In this document: piece after piece, positions 34,194 through 46,239 of the stretch
How the letters are laid out: each line of letters begins with the position of its first letter
How positions within the stretch are numbered: the stretch's first letter is position 1
NCBI GenBank assembly: GCA_963556195.1
Contig: OY744528.1
Location: forward strand, 56,950,150 to 57,014,149
DNA length: 64,000 nucleotides
Direction of reading: 5' to 3'
From: Sepiola atlantica
Lineage: Eukaryota > Mollusca > Cephalopoda > Sepiida > Sepiolidae
The notes under the pieces: generated by a model
What the model saw: the letters and a program-made list of their open reading frames with translations, nothing else
What the model was told of the DNA's origin: nothing
Database searches by the model: none
Program-made: the position numbers and the translations under genes

Positions 34194-34750
34194 CTTTGGA
34201 CCAGCACAATGTGTGGGACGATTGCGGTCAGTGCAGTGAATGCATGCATACAGGTTCACAGTGCTGCAAGATATTAAAAAAAATACTTAATTTATCTTGG
34301 TACCTGAATTTGTACCTAAGTTATGGCAATTCAAAGTTAGTCGGACATTGCGTTTTGTGTGATACTAAATACAAGGCTAACTTAAACAGTGTATAACTGA
34401 AGATAAAAGCTTCAAATAAGTGAAAAATGTTTATGAATATAATGCCATAGTTCATTAAAAGAAAGATAATGTAGATGGAAGTAATAATTTTTAGATATAC
34501 CAAGTTTTAAACATTGGTGAAAATCACATGGCATCACAAAAATTGTGTAGAAACGATAAAGAAGAGCAACTTTGACTGTTCGTATAAGTTTTATTTTAGC
34601 ATTGAAACTTATTATTCATGACATCATACAGATTAAGCTAAATTGTTTTAAAACCTCTTATTTCTAACATGTAAACACGGCCTGAAGCTCAATTTGGCAG
34701 TTAGTGAGAGAAATGGATCAAATGTACACTTTACCAAACATTTGTAAAAA
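34194..34750. other. Intergenic, no gene seen
   Basis: The first 40 bp belong to the LTR-like repeat's flank. The rest is AT-rich and unrecognised. Confidence 0.5.
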
Positions 34751-34751
34751 G

Positions 34752-36642
34752 TTATAAGTTTTCTTCTTCCCTAACTATAAGTTTTCTTCTTTCCTAAGTA
34801 TAAGTTTTCTTCATCCCTAAGTATTAGATTTCCTTCTTTCCTAAGTATAAGTTTTCTTCATCCCTAAGTATTAGTTTTCCTTCTTTCCTAAGTAGTAGTT
34901 TTCCTTCTTTCCTAAGTATTAGTTTTCCTTCTTCCCTAAGTAGTAGTTTTCTTTCTTCCCTAAGTAGTAGTTTTCCTTCATCCCTAAGTATTAGTTTTCC
35001 TTCTTCCCTAAGTATAAGTTTTCTTCTTTCCTAAGTATAAGTTTTCTTCATCCCTAAGTATTAGATTTCCTTCTTTCCTAAGTATAAGTTTTCTTCATCC
35101 CTAAGTATTAGATTTCCTTCTTTCCTAAGTATAAGTTTTCTTCTTTCCTAAGTATAAGTTTTCTTCTTTCCTAAGTATTAGTTTTCTTCATCCCTAAGTA
35201 TTAGTTTTCCTTCTTCCCTAAGTATTAGTTTTCCTTCTTCCCTAAGTAGTAGTTTTCCTTCATCCCTAAGTATAAGTTTTCTTCATCCCTAAGTATTAGA
35301 TTTCCTTCTTTCCTAAGTATAAGTTTTCTTCTTTCCTAAGTATTAGTTTTCTTCATCCCTAAGTATTAGTTTTCTTCATCCCTAAGTATTAGTTTTCCTT
35401 CTTTCCTAAGTAGTAGTTTTCCTTCTTTCCTAAGTATTAGTTTTCCTTCTTCCCTAAGTAGTAGTTTTCTTTCTTCCCTAAGTAGTAGTTTTCCTTCATC
35501 CCTAAGTATTAGTTTTCCTTCATCCCTAAGTATTAGTTTTCCTTCTTCCCTAAGTATTAGTTTTCCTTCTTCCCTAAGTATTAGTTTTCCTTCTTCCCTA
35601 AGTATTAGTTTCCCTTCTTCCCTAAGTAGTAGTTTTCCTTCTTCCCTAAGTATTAGTTTTCCTTCTTCCCTAAGTATTAGTTTTCCTTTTTCCCTAAGTA
35701 TTAGTTTTCCTTCTTCCCTAAGTATTAGTTTTCCTTTTTCCCTAAGTAGTAGTTTCCCTTCTTCCCTAAGTATTATTTTTCCTTCTTCCCTAAGTTTTAG
35801 TTTTCCTTCTTCCCTAAGTAGTAGTTTTCCTTCTGCCCTAAGTATTAGTTTTCCTTCTTCCCTAAGTATTAGTTTTCCTTCTTCCCTAAGTAGTAGTTTT
35901 CCTTCTTCCCTAAGTATTAGTTTTCCTTCTTCCCTAAATATTAGTTTTCCTTCTTCCCTAAGTATTAGTGTTCTTTCTTCCCTAAGTATTAGTTTTCCTT
36001 CTTCCCTAAGTATTAGTTTTCCTTCTTCCCTAAGTATTAGTTTTCCTTCTTCCCTAAATATTAGTTTTCCTTCTTCCCTAAGTATTAGTTTCCTTTCTTC
36101 CCTAAGTATTTGTTTTCCTCTTCCCTAAGTATTAGTTTTCCTTCTTCCCTAAGTTTTAGTTTTCCTTCTTCCCTAAGTATTAGTTTTCCTTCTTTCCTAA
36201 GTATTAGTTTTCCTTCTCACCTAATTAGAATTTATCTTTTTTCCGTAAGTAATAGTTTTTTTCTTCTCCAAGTAAAAGTTGTCCTTCTTTGATAAGTTTT
36301 AGTTTTCAACTATTTAAGAATTAGTTTTCCTCTTCCCTAAGTATTAGTTTTCCTTCTTCCCTAAGTAGTAGTTTTCCTTCTTCCCTAAGTATTAGTTTTC
36401 CTTTTTCCCTAAGTAGTAGTTTTCCTTCTTCCCTAAGTAGTAGTTTTCCTTCTTCCGTCAGTATTAGTTTTCCTTCTTCCCTAAGTAGTAGTTTTCTTTC
36501 TTTCCTAAGTATTAGTTTTCCTTCTTAGAATTTATCTTGTTTCCCTAAGTAATAGTTTTTTTATTCTTCAAGTAAAAGTTGTCCTTCTTCCCTAAGTTTT
36601 AGTTTTCAATTGGTTAAGTATTAGTTTTTCTTTTTTCTTAGG
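34752..36642. repeat. 24-bp minisatellite array, about 1.9 kb
   Basis: Roughly 75-80 tandem units of a 23-24-bp word, core tattagttttccttcttccc followed by taag. The left part is rich in tataagttttcttc(tttc/atcc) variants; the middle and right are rich in the tattagttttcc and tagtagttttcc forms. The array is strongly strand-asymmetric (pyrimidine-rich on +). Two divergent interruptions lie near 36225-36310 and 36525-36610. Confidence 0.95.
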
Positions 36643-36980
36643 CATTATTAGTCACATCTGCATTGAATTCAGTAATGCAGTAACATAGATTATACTAAAT
36701 GTAATTTAAATAAATACAACAATTATTTACTTAAATAATCCAACTATATGCTTTATGTTTCTTTAAGAAAACAAATCAAGTATTTTAATAAATATACATA
36801 GAGATTACTTCACATGATTTATACATTGCTCCATTTATAATATTTGTACAAAAAATATAGGGTTCAAAGATAGGAGCATGAATTTCTTGGGTTTTTCGAT
36901 TGTTCCAAGACAACGCTAATTCATTAAAAAAAAAAGAATTCTGTCAATAATGACAAATATTGAGGGGGGAAGGTAATATG
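36643..36980. other. Intergenic, no gene seen
   Basis: AT-rich sequence between the minisatellite and a fold-back element. Confidence 0.5.
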
Positions 36981-37230
36981 AAGGAATAAAAACATCTGAT
37001 CAGTTCTCGATCCTCTCTTATCAGAGCTAAAACCGAGGAATTGATAATGTGATAACAACTAAAAGTTAATATACACAAAAATATTGAATGACTTCAATAT
37101 TAATATATTTGGGCTTTTTTGTGTATATTTTTCAAATTTTTTCTATCCAATTTGTTTATTTTTTTAGTCATTATCAATTCCTTGATATTAATTCTGATGA
37201 GTGAGAACTGGTCAGCTGTTTTTATTCTTT
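36981..37230. mobile_element. MITE-like fold-back element M1
   Basis: Inverted ends aaggaataaaaacatctgat + cagttctc and its imperfect complement at 37203-37230 (25 of 28 matching). Inner complementary words follow (gaattgataatg / cattatcaattc; atacacaaaaa / ttttttgtgtat), so most of the 250 bp can fold on itself. No transposase. Confidence 0.65.
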
Positions 37231-38610
37231 AACATTTTTCGTTTTCCTTCATTTTTTTTTCCATCATATTTGTTTTTATTGGTGAAATATCATTTTATTA
37301 TGAACTCACTGTCCCTACTCAGCATTGTCCAAAAGAAAGTCTTTTTATTTTCATTTTCGTTTCACTCGTTGCCCCCTCCTCCATCTTGTATTTTCTCTTA
37401 ATTTCTTGCTAGAAAATATTAAATTTTTGGAAAATTATTCAATGAAGAACTATATGTTATTTAAAAGAAATCGGTTTTGCAATAAAATTGACTGGAATCC
37501 CATGAATACTTTAAATTTTCTTTTCAACTATGCCAATTTGTTTCTTTTTTTTATGATTTTTTTTTGTTTTAAAATTAAACTTAACTTTTAAAATCCTAAT
37601 TTAAAAAGTTAAATTTAATTATTTTGGTATCGTTTTGTCATTAAATCATTAATTGAATGACATTGTTATAAAATTCAAGAAAAGACAGGTTTTCTTGTTT
37701 TGAAAAATTAATCAAGCAAAGTAAAATAAAAGCAGAATGCTTGCAGCTCAACAAATCAATCAATTTGAACTGGCGTAAAGTGCGGATTCATTTTAGCAGA
37801 TCGTTCCCAGTCTTAATTTGTTCATCTAAAAAGACTATCTTGTTCAGCAGCCAATTTATGATCCAGAAAAGGCGAAAAATCCAAATAAAAAACGAATGCA
37901 GCATCTCCCCAAGAAAAAGTGGACAATATCCATCACACCCCATCAAAAATAGACAACAGAGATTCTCAAATGAGTGCCGTTGGAAAAATCCAGGGGGCAC
38001 TAAGTAAAACAGTAAAACTATAATTTTTTATTTTTTACAAAATGTTTATGGCAAAATCTAAATCACTTCCACTGAAAAGAACTTGAGAGAGAATTAAATT
38101 TTAAAACCACATTCACGTGCCAAGGCCTCAAGGGTTTTGGGGCTTTTGCACATGTTATCTTCACTCTGTTCAATGTATATCGATCAAGAATAATAAAACC
38201 GTTCTCGTATTTATTTGTAGTTTTCCTAACATCAATATGGCTATAATCATGTTGACACACTGGTCCTCATAAGATCACTGAAGTGACATTGAATGAGTGA
38301 TCATTTGGGAATACCAGATGTTATATGTAAAACACAGTCAATCTACAACTACAACGAACAGTCCTGGAACATTTGTTGTGATCTGTGTCAACTAGACACT
38401 ATCCAGCAATGACGAATCTATTTCAGAGTTCTAATATCAGCTTGTTTTCATGTGAGTGGGGGATGCGAGGAACATATGAAAAGAGTGAAGCAGATAGAAA
38501 ATGTTAGCAGACCACCAGTAAGCAACCTGTATGATAATTATAAAGGAAACAAAATAAGATTTAAATAAGAAAGGAATAAAACAGGATTTTAAAGCAAACA
38601 GTAGACATTT
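37231..38610. other. Intergenic, no gene recognised
   Basis: AT-rich. An 88-codon frame at 37741-38007 has no recognisable motif and no splice context. Confidence 0.45.
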
Positions 38611-38614
38611 ATTG

Positions 38615-38740
38615 GTTTGTCTGTGTTTTATGGCATATTATCACTTTTTGGAGTATTTAATGCTGAAATCATATGGAAAACTATTGTAAACGGTTATTTG
38701 AAGACAAGTTGCTATCCCTAGTTGGCAGAGGTGCTCATAT
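38615..38740 (-). repeat. SINE family S2, partial copy
   Basis: Shares tttgtctgt(g)ttttatggcatat, the cactttttggagtatttaatgct-like stretch and attgtaaacggtta with the 39290-39480 copy. Confidence 0.45.
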
Positions 38741-39289
38741 CTATCCTAATGCTATTGAAATGTAAGTAAAATTTGATCTGATTGGATGAGCTGATTTGAT
38801 AGTTTATTTGGTATGTCTCACCTTAATTTTGGATGAAAAATGAGATTGCAACACATTTTCAACTTCTTCTAATATCAATCAAAATGTTTTTTGTAAACAC
38901 CTAAACAAATGATAATTCGAAAGAGCAACATTAGAAGAACAAGATTTCAACATTAGAAGAACAAGATTTCAAAATGGATTATTTTGTAGGATATCTCATC
39001 ATACACTTGTAGCAGATGTAAAATATAAAAAAAAGGATTAGTATGGTAAATTTTCACTTAAAAATTTGGTAGAGTGGAATTTTCTAATTACAATTTGAGT
39101 AAGTCTATGCGTCCCAGCAGTGACGTCACACAGATAGAAGCCGGGGAGATCTTTTTCTTTTGATGGAACAAGCAGAGAGAGCAGTGACTTTGTACAGTTG
39201 CTGAATATGTTTCTACAATGGTTCAAGATTCCGCTTTAATTCAGTTAACTTCTATTACAGCAAAACTTATAATTTAAGTGTACTGGATT

Positions 39290-39480
39290 TGTCTGTTTTA
39301 CAGCATATCATGCCTCCCTTTTTTAGTTATTTAGTGCCAAAACAATACCTATTGTAAACAATTCATTTAGATGAAGTGAAATCAAGGGTTCATACCTTTC
39401 TCAGAAGTATTAGTGTGTGTCTAAAAACAACAGATTCGATAAGATTTGAACTCGGCATAACCAATCCCATGGTTGGCAAC
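39290..39480 (-). repeat. tRNA-derived SINE family S2, copy 2
   Basis: Shares caatacctattgtaaacaat and aagatttgaactcggcataa with the copy in the TMEM164 intron (20386-20525). The minus strand has GAGTTCAAATC (B-box-like). Confidence 0.5.
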
Positions 39481-42093
39481 AGTACTAGATTTGTAACAGT
39501 CAAATAAATAATGCAAGTAAAATCAAATGTGGGTACTTTTGATTATGAACTGTATTGAAGAATAAAATGCTAAGTGAACACAAGGTATGATCGGCTATGA
39601 AAATCCGGGATTTATTACCATGCTAAGAATCTGCACACACCTTTTCTCCAAGAAAAAATTAAGGGCAGAAAGATAAAACATCTCTGCCTTCACGTATATA
39701 CCACAACAACATTTGTAAAACTATTTTCTAGGCACCTTTAAATTTTTCGTTTTTGTTGACATCAAGATTCTTGTTCAATCCAGCCTTGTGAATTATATTT
39801 CATGAAAGGGTGTTCATGTAATTTTTGTAGCTCTCAACTATTATTCCTAAATCCTCACAGAACTTTTTTCTGTTGTATATATTGCATATATGTTTTGGTT
39901 TTTCTTTTTCCTTAATGTAAATAAATATTATTAATTTGCTCTATGCTCGAATATTGTTATGTTTGCCTTTGCAGGTTTTGACTGGTTTGAAAAGAGACCT
40001 GATCATTTTTTAAAGTTTTATTGTGTGATGTTAAAAAGCAGTCGTAATTTTCTCCATAAACCTAGGCTGTCCCAGCAGTTTGTGACATAGGTTACACTCC
40101 ATATAAGCTCCCTATCTATAGGTTTAGCTCTTTGGTAAAGGGAATAACGGTTTCCCATCAGCATAACGCATTGATCTAAAGACTAGATTTCTTGGGTTTT
40201 CTGACAGACGTAATAAAAATATATGTAAATAGAGAGACTAATAGGTACGTGCAAAAATGAGTATCGCTTGTACTGACTATAGTTCTTAAAAGTGTCTTTT
40301 CTTAATTTTTAAAAGTAGTTTTCGTTTAACTTTTGATTGTGTTTGAAAGATAAAAGCATTAAGTTAATATCTAAAAGGAAACAAATGTATATTTACATGT
40401 GAAAAAAAAATTAGAATGGAATATGTTATCAAAACAGCAAAAAATCCGTTAAAACTGAAGATTTAATAAAACATGTTTAAAAATCGCTGGAAAAGTAAAT
40501 ATCAGTTTTCTGGAACTGTTTCAAACATAATTATTAAATTAAAGTCTTAAGAGAGTGAATTACAAAAGAATGTACCTCTTTTTTTTACTAAAAATTGCTT
40601 AATTATAAAAAAAAAAAGTGAAAGTTAGCTAAAACATGTCCGAAGCCCGTCTTGTAAATGTAAACAGAGACTACGGCTACAAAATCTCAAAGTATGGAAG
40701 GCTCAAACTGCCGTAATGGTTTTTATTTTTTTATTTTTACGTTACGAACTACGTCAATTTTATTAATTAATTTTACGTGATGATTGATTAAAATCTTGAA
40801 AAATTACATTACTTGATTTATTCTTTAAGAATTAATGTAATTTTAAATTAAATTAAAATTCTTAAAGAATAAATATAACTAATTTATTGTTACAACGCAT
40901 GTAAAGATTTCTTACATGTGCCGTAACGATAAATTACATTAATTCTTTTAAAATAAAGCTAAGAGTATTTTTTATTTTAAAGTGTGAAAAAGTAAATTAA
41001 AGTTAATGACTACACTGACAATATTCATTGAAAAAAAAAGTTAAAAAATTAAAAATTATTTATTAATAAATAAATATAATTCAATTTTGAAAGAAAATGT
41101 CATATTTGAATTCTATTTATTTATTAATAAATAATTGTTTTAAACTTTTTAAATAATATTTATTAATGAAAAAATGACAAAACAAATACAAATTTACGTT
41201 TTATAATTGACGAAATTGTGAAATTAACAAAACTGTTGAATCTCTGAAAATAAAATCTTGAGGACGGTGTGGGGGGAGTGAGTGGTGGTTGGTGAGATAA
41301 TCCCGCCTGTTTATTACAGAACTGGCCTACCATACGTCCCCAAGTCAATCATTAGTAGAAATTATCCAATTTTTAAAATTCTTTTTTTTGTTACGTTCCT
41401 GAGTCAAATTTTAAAATTTTTGGTTTATTTTCAAGATTATAAAAAAAATTTCTTGCGCTGATGATGACACGTTCATGTATAAAAAGGAAATATAATTATG
41501 TCGCATTTTATATTTCACCAGAAACTCTAATCATTAAAATCACATGAAATATTTTTTGCAATTATATTATTTTTTTGGTGAAAATATTGATTAAACAATG
41601 CTTGATTCAATGATAACATTGCCAATTCAAAAAATTAATTTTTCTTTGAGTTATAGTGATTTTATTAACACAGAATTTAGTTGGTTTTTTTCCGTAATAT
41701 ATACGAAATAATTAAAAACAAAAATTATTTTAAGCATCTACAGTGTTTTATTTTCATTAAAAAATTTTTTTTAATTCATACATTCTTTTTATAATACATA
41801 AAAATATAACTTTAGTAAAGGTGTATTTTGTTTTCAAAAAATAATACATTTTCGCTAAGATTTTAAAAAATAATAATGGTTTTATTATATTACATGATCG
41901 TTGATTAATAAATACTGAAAATTTCATTAAAATTGGTTGATTTCCTGAATTTTGGTGAATTTTAGTTCTTTTATATTTTTGTACTTTTTACATGTTATTT
42001 GCGAGAAATAAATCAATTATTGTAAGCTTGTGAACATGCGTGTTTGTTCGTGTGTGCACTGTCTGTCTTCACACATCGTGCCGGTCCAAAGGT
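39481..42093. other. Long AT-rich stretch, no gene seen
   Basis: Very AT-rich and unrecognised. An inverted pair ttatttattaataaataaat / atttatttattaataaataa at about 41053-41140 may be a small fold-back. No coding signal. Confidence 0.5.
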
Positions 42094-42702
42094 TGTTGTG
42101 CGATCTTGTCTCCGTGCTGCAACAAAGACTCTCAGAATTACAACTCCAGTCTATAAACAAGTAAAAAACTTATTTGTTAGAGGTTACAAATGAAATCTGT
42201 GTTCCCTGGTTGAATGGCAGAGTTGCAAACGAATCTCTCTATCCCAGTGAAATAAAACATAGGTCCAGCACAACCTTTAGCTAAGAGACCCAGATGGGCC
42301 CATGTTCCCCGGGCAGCGCCCAGCTTCAAACTGATCACCAGCTATCCCAGCAAACCTCAAACTTCCTGTCATGCCCAGTGGGCCAGCTCTCATCCTTCTG
42401 TCTCCTTCCTGTTGACCGGGTTTTATCACTGGTCATCAGTGGGTCACCCAAGCACTTAGCCACTTAAGATCTCAATCTGAGATAACTGTCAGACAGAGAA
42501 CATCTCAGCATGGGTCCCTCCTTTTATGAGAAACTTAATTCATCTCAAAGGGAAACAAACTTCTGAGATGGCCCAAACAAAACCAAAGATATTTTCACTT
42601 TATTTTGCCCCCCCCTCCTTCCTCTGGTCGAGCATCTAACATTTGCATGTCCACCATTCATATACATCACTAAAAGAAAATGCAGCCTACTGCATTTTTA
42701 CA
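42094..42702 (-). repeat. LTR-like dispersed repeat, copy 2
   Basis: Reverse-oriented homologue of 33510-34193. Read on minus it begins TGTAAAAATGCAGTAGGCTG, contains GGGCATGACAGGAAGTT and ACATGGGCCCATCTGG, an AATAAG/AATAAA-type signal, and ends CGCACAACA. Homology continues into TTTGGACCGGCACGATGTG. Confidence 0.6.
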
Positions 42703-43317
42703 TCCTAATAATATGTACAGTTGCTAATTACTGGACATTACTAAGAAATATTGCACTAAAACTTTTCTCAGTAATTATTTAGTAGTAATTTTGGTCTTCA
42801 TATGTTTGTCCCCAGTCGTGGACGCAATCACATGTTTGCCAGGCCTGTATTATGGATTGTCTTGATCTGATTACAATTGAATAGGTTAATCAAGGGAGGC
42901 GCGAGGGCGCTCTATCCCTTAATAGACTTCAAGAATGGCCTATGCTGGAAATCTCATTTCTTTGATCAATCATAACTCAAAAACCAATAAACCAAATTAG
43001 TTAAAATTTTGCACAAAATTTTTATTTGATAGGTTCTATAAGTGTGTAGAATTTCAGCATCATTAGTCAAGGCAACCCAGAGATCCAGAAAGTTCAATCA
43101 TGAAATCATGTTATCCGTGTGTACGTACGTATGTGCCACCCTGTATCTCATCAACTATTTGATGGATTCAACTGATTTTTGGCAGAGATAGAGGTTCTAG
43201 GGTCTAGTTGATGGCATTTTAATTTCAGTTTACTCTATACCTTAGTTTTTCAGAAAATTCCAAAAAACCTTAAAAATGCCTATTATATTGAGGCATAGCC
43301 TTGACAAAAGTAGTGAC
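42703..43317. other. Intergenic, no gene seen
   Basis: Moderately AT-rich. It contains ccctgtatctcatcaactat plus ttgatggattcaactgat, a repeat-like wording with no second full copy identified. Confidence 0.45.
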
Positions 43318-43690
43318 ATTCCATGATAAATGCCAGTATACTGAAATCATATGCCCTTAATAGGGTTAAGATGAAAATTCATATACACTAAATGTACAAA
43401 ATAAGGAAATTCACAAATTTTTACACTTTTATTGTCATTAAGGGTATGCGAGCACAACAGGGCTATGTATTTTACTGGTAGGAATTTTTCTTCAGCACAC
43501 CTCACACACTTCATCCACTCATGCATAGAGATTTATACTGTAGTGATGTGATAATGAAATGGTTTGGTTGATATGTAGGCATACCCTTAATTGGGAATTT
43601 CCTTGCTTTTGTACATTTAGTGTATATGAATTTTCATCTTAACCCTATTAAGGGCATATGATTTCAGTATACTGGCATTTATCATGGAAT
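43318..43690. mobile_element. MITE-like fold-back element M2, near-identical 95-bp arms
   Basis: The left arm 43318-43412 (attccatgataaatgccagt...) and right arm 43595-43690 are reverse complements apart from a two-base difference near the inner end. A second inner inverted pair (cattaagggtatgcg / gcatacccttaattg) follows. 373 bp, no coding capacity. No clear target duplication was found at the outer ends. Confidence 0.85.
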
Positions 43691-43796
43691 AGAGGTAGAT
43701 TTTTTTATAGAGAGAGGTGATGAATGCATCATTGTTAGAGTCAATGAGTACATCTACAAACAGTATTTTGTTTACATTTTAAGGGTAAAGTTGTGT

Positions 43797-44024
43797 TGTA
43801 AGGAAAAGGTAAATATTAGAATATTTGAGTGTTCATTGGTGCATCAAGCAGCACTTATTCCAAGATCCAAGATTTGCTACTTATATATTATTTTGATACT
43901 TTACATATTCCTGGAATTTTCTTTTCATTTTTATTTTTATACTACCCTTTTGGTATTTTGGATCAAGTGCTGCTCGATGCACTGATGAACGCTCAAATAT
44001 TCTGCTACTTGCCTTTTCCTTACA
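43797..44024. mobile_element. MITE-like fold-back element M3
   Basis: The left arm tgtaaggaaaaggtaaatat ... gcagcacttattccaag (43797-43862) pairs with 43958-44024 at roughly 85-90%. The spacer is T-rich. The 139-codon frame crossing it (43829-44248) is therefore not a gene. Confidence 0.78.
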
Positions 44025-44924
44025 TCTGTGGTTTTGTTAACACTAAAGAAAAAAATACTGTCCATTTTTCAATTGTTTTCTTCATTTCCAAAATCAACTT
44101 ATCTCTTCTGATGAGAAGAATATTTAAAAAAAAAAATGCTGGATTTAAAGGACTTACATGGACTTACTTCCGTTCTTTTATTGAATGTTATGAAAATAAT
44201 TATGTAACTATATATTGTTGGTATTTTTTCCGTTCAAACGAGGGATGAAACCTCTGGTCCGCTGTGTAGGAAAGACAAAGGCTTAAAACGTGATAAGACA
44301 ATAAAGAAAACAACAACGGTTTAGTTAATATAGAGATTTTATATAACTAAAGAAAAAGGAAGAAAGAGAAAGAAAGGAAGAAGAATGTTGGTTGCAAAAT
44401 AAGGTAGTATTTGTGGACTTAACTTTGTAGTTTCATCTACTTAACAGGATCTCTTAGTTTAGTGTGGTCTTTGTTGAAAAGGTATATTTAAAATACCTTT
44501 GAATAAGGGAGCTTTTCTTCGCTCAAGTGCGCAAAATACACGCAATATACACACATGCTTGTTGGATCAAGCATGCTAAGTATAGGCACAGAGGTTTGTG
44601 TCTTTATCGGCAGATCGTCGCTGGAAAGGGAAAAGCGAACCGGTTCAGTTGGCTGATGCTGGGAAAAAAAGACGTTACGGCAGTGGTGAGGAAAGGTGGC
44701 CTGTGATTGGTGGATTTTCATCCAATCACAGGGCACATAAAAAATTACTGCGTTATAATAATTTCTAATAATATATGTGACTACCTTCACTCTCATTTCG
44801 AATATCGAACATAAATTTATCATAGTAAGAACATTTTAATAATACATTTAGAAAAACTATTTATAAAATACTCTTTTATAATATACTGGAATATATATCC
44901 CAATTGTAGTAAACTCCAATATAT
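44025..44924. other. Intergenic; one hairpin, otherwise unrecognised
   Basis: Includes a purine-rich run at 44345-44385 and a hairpin with arms ctgtgattgg / ccaatcacag at 44701-44731, as seen inside some LTRs or MITEs. No coding feature. Confidence 0.45.
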
Positions 44925-45745
44925 TCCTTAACAAAAACCCTAAATGAACTGATCAGCCTGTATCTACCTAGTAAATATAGTGTTAAGTTCACACAAAAAC
45001 TATTACAAATCCTACAAACCAAACAACCAGACAATAACATCATTGCTTCTCTTGCCAAGAAAGCTTATTCACTAATGTACCTGTGAAAGATAAATGGTTA
45101 TAATTATCAATAATATATACAATAACTCATCTCTCCCTCCACTTCAAATCAATAAAAAAAATACTTAAAAAGTTACTATTAATTTGCACCACTGAAGTAC
45201 ATTTCTATGACTTCAAGAGAAACATTTACACTCAAATTGACGGAGTTTAAATGGGTTCGGTTCTCGGGTCGACTTTTAGTGAATTCTATATTGCAAACCT
45301 AGAAAACAAAATATTTAATAACATTATAAAACCCTCTATTTATGTACGCTATGTCGATGATATTCTTATTCTAGCGGATAATAATGACCAAATACACAAA
45401 CTTCAGGATCTTTTCAAAAAAACTCTGTTTTTAAATTCACTGTAGGACTAAACGTAAATAATAAAATTCCATTCCTTGATGTTCTTATCGACACCTCTAA
45501 TAATACGTTTAAAACTTCTACTTATAAAAAAAAAATTCTAGTCTTTTAAACTACAAGAGCGAATGCACCCATCGCTACAAAATAGCCATTGTTAAAAACC
45601 TACTAAACCATACAAAACTAATCTCCTCCACCAAAAAGAAACACTATTCATTGAATTTAAAAATATAAAACAAGTCTTTATAAAATTAATAATTCAAAAC
45701 TTAAAAAATACCACTACAAATAATATCCAAAATCATAACTCAAAC
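44925..45745 (+). pseudogene. Penelope-like element, RT part (piece 1 of 3)
   Basis: The + strand gives LNELISLYLPSKYSVKFTQK then LLQILQTKQPDNNIIASL, LFTNVPVKDKW, and a damaged IDGV segment. MGSVLGSTFSEFYIANLENK and YVRYVDDILILADNN follow, the latter with the YVDD catalytic box (45251-45445), then KIPFLDVLIDTS-like, SECTHRYKIAIVKNLLNHT and further words to 45745. This is the fingers-palm-thumb series of a Penelope-like RT. The frame carries stops and shifts. It breaks exactly at the left end of LTR element A and resumes at 52137. Confidence 0.85.
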
Positions 45746-45750
45746 TATAC

Positions 45751-45965
45751 TGTTGTGACCCTGTAAAGGGGCCGGAAGGAAGACACGAACTCGGAATTTA
45801 GAGAAAACAAATATATTGAAACGGTATAATACAACAAAGAACAAGAGTGGTTGTACGTCAGTCTTGACTGTCCGTATAGACTGGTGTGGTTTCATATATT
45901 AATTCATATATAAATATACAAAATGTGGAACAAGGCCGAAATGGGGGGAAGGGCATGAAAAAAGG
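45751..45965 (-). repeat. Left LTR of element A, truncated
   Basis: Matches 51320-51530 over about 210 bp (ctgtaaaggg(g)ccggaaggaagaca, gtcagtcttgactg, tatagactggtgtggtt), then diverges into sequence at the 3' side of the LINE. The rest of the roughly 800-bp LTR is missing. Confidence 0.8.
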
Positions 45966-46239
45966 TTGACTTTAGTTAACTCTAACTAATTTTAAACTAA
46001 CTTAGATAGTCGCATTCACTGACCAGTCCATTCACCAAAATACCACAGTTATACCTAACATTCATATATTCACCAAAACAAAATTTTACAATGAATATCC
46101 TACTTAAAACCCCATATTTTGAAAGAATATATATACATAATAAAAATGGAAGGTGAGGGAAATGAAATTTTATATACAAAAATAAATGTGTGAATATTTA
46201 CAATGATCAAAAATCCTGTGTTAGTATAAGACCCCTCCG

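Noticed and set aside
34752..36642. Regularly spaced repeats resembling a CRISPR array
   Set aside because: Units are directly adjacent with no unique spacers, in a clearly eukaryotic window. It is a minisatellite.
37741..38007. 88-codon open frame
   Set aside because: No motif, no splice context, and an equally long frame on the opposite strand.
43829..44248. 139-codon open frame
   Set aside because: It runs through both arms and the T-rich spacer of fold-back element M3 and shows no protein family features.
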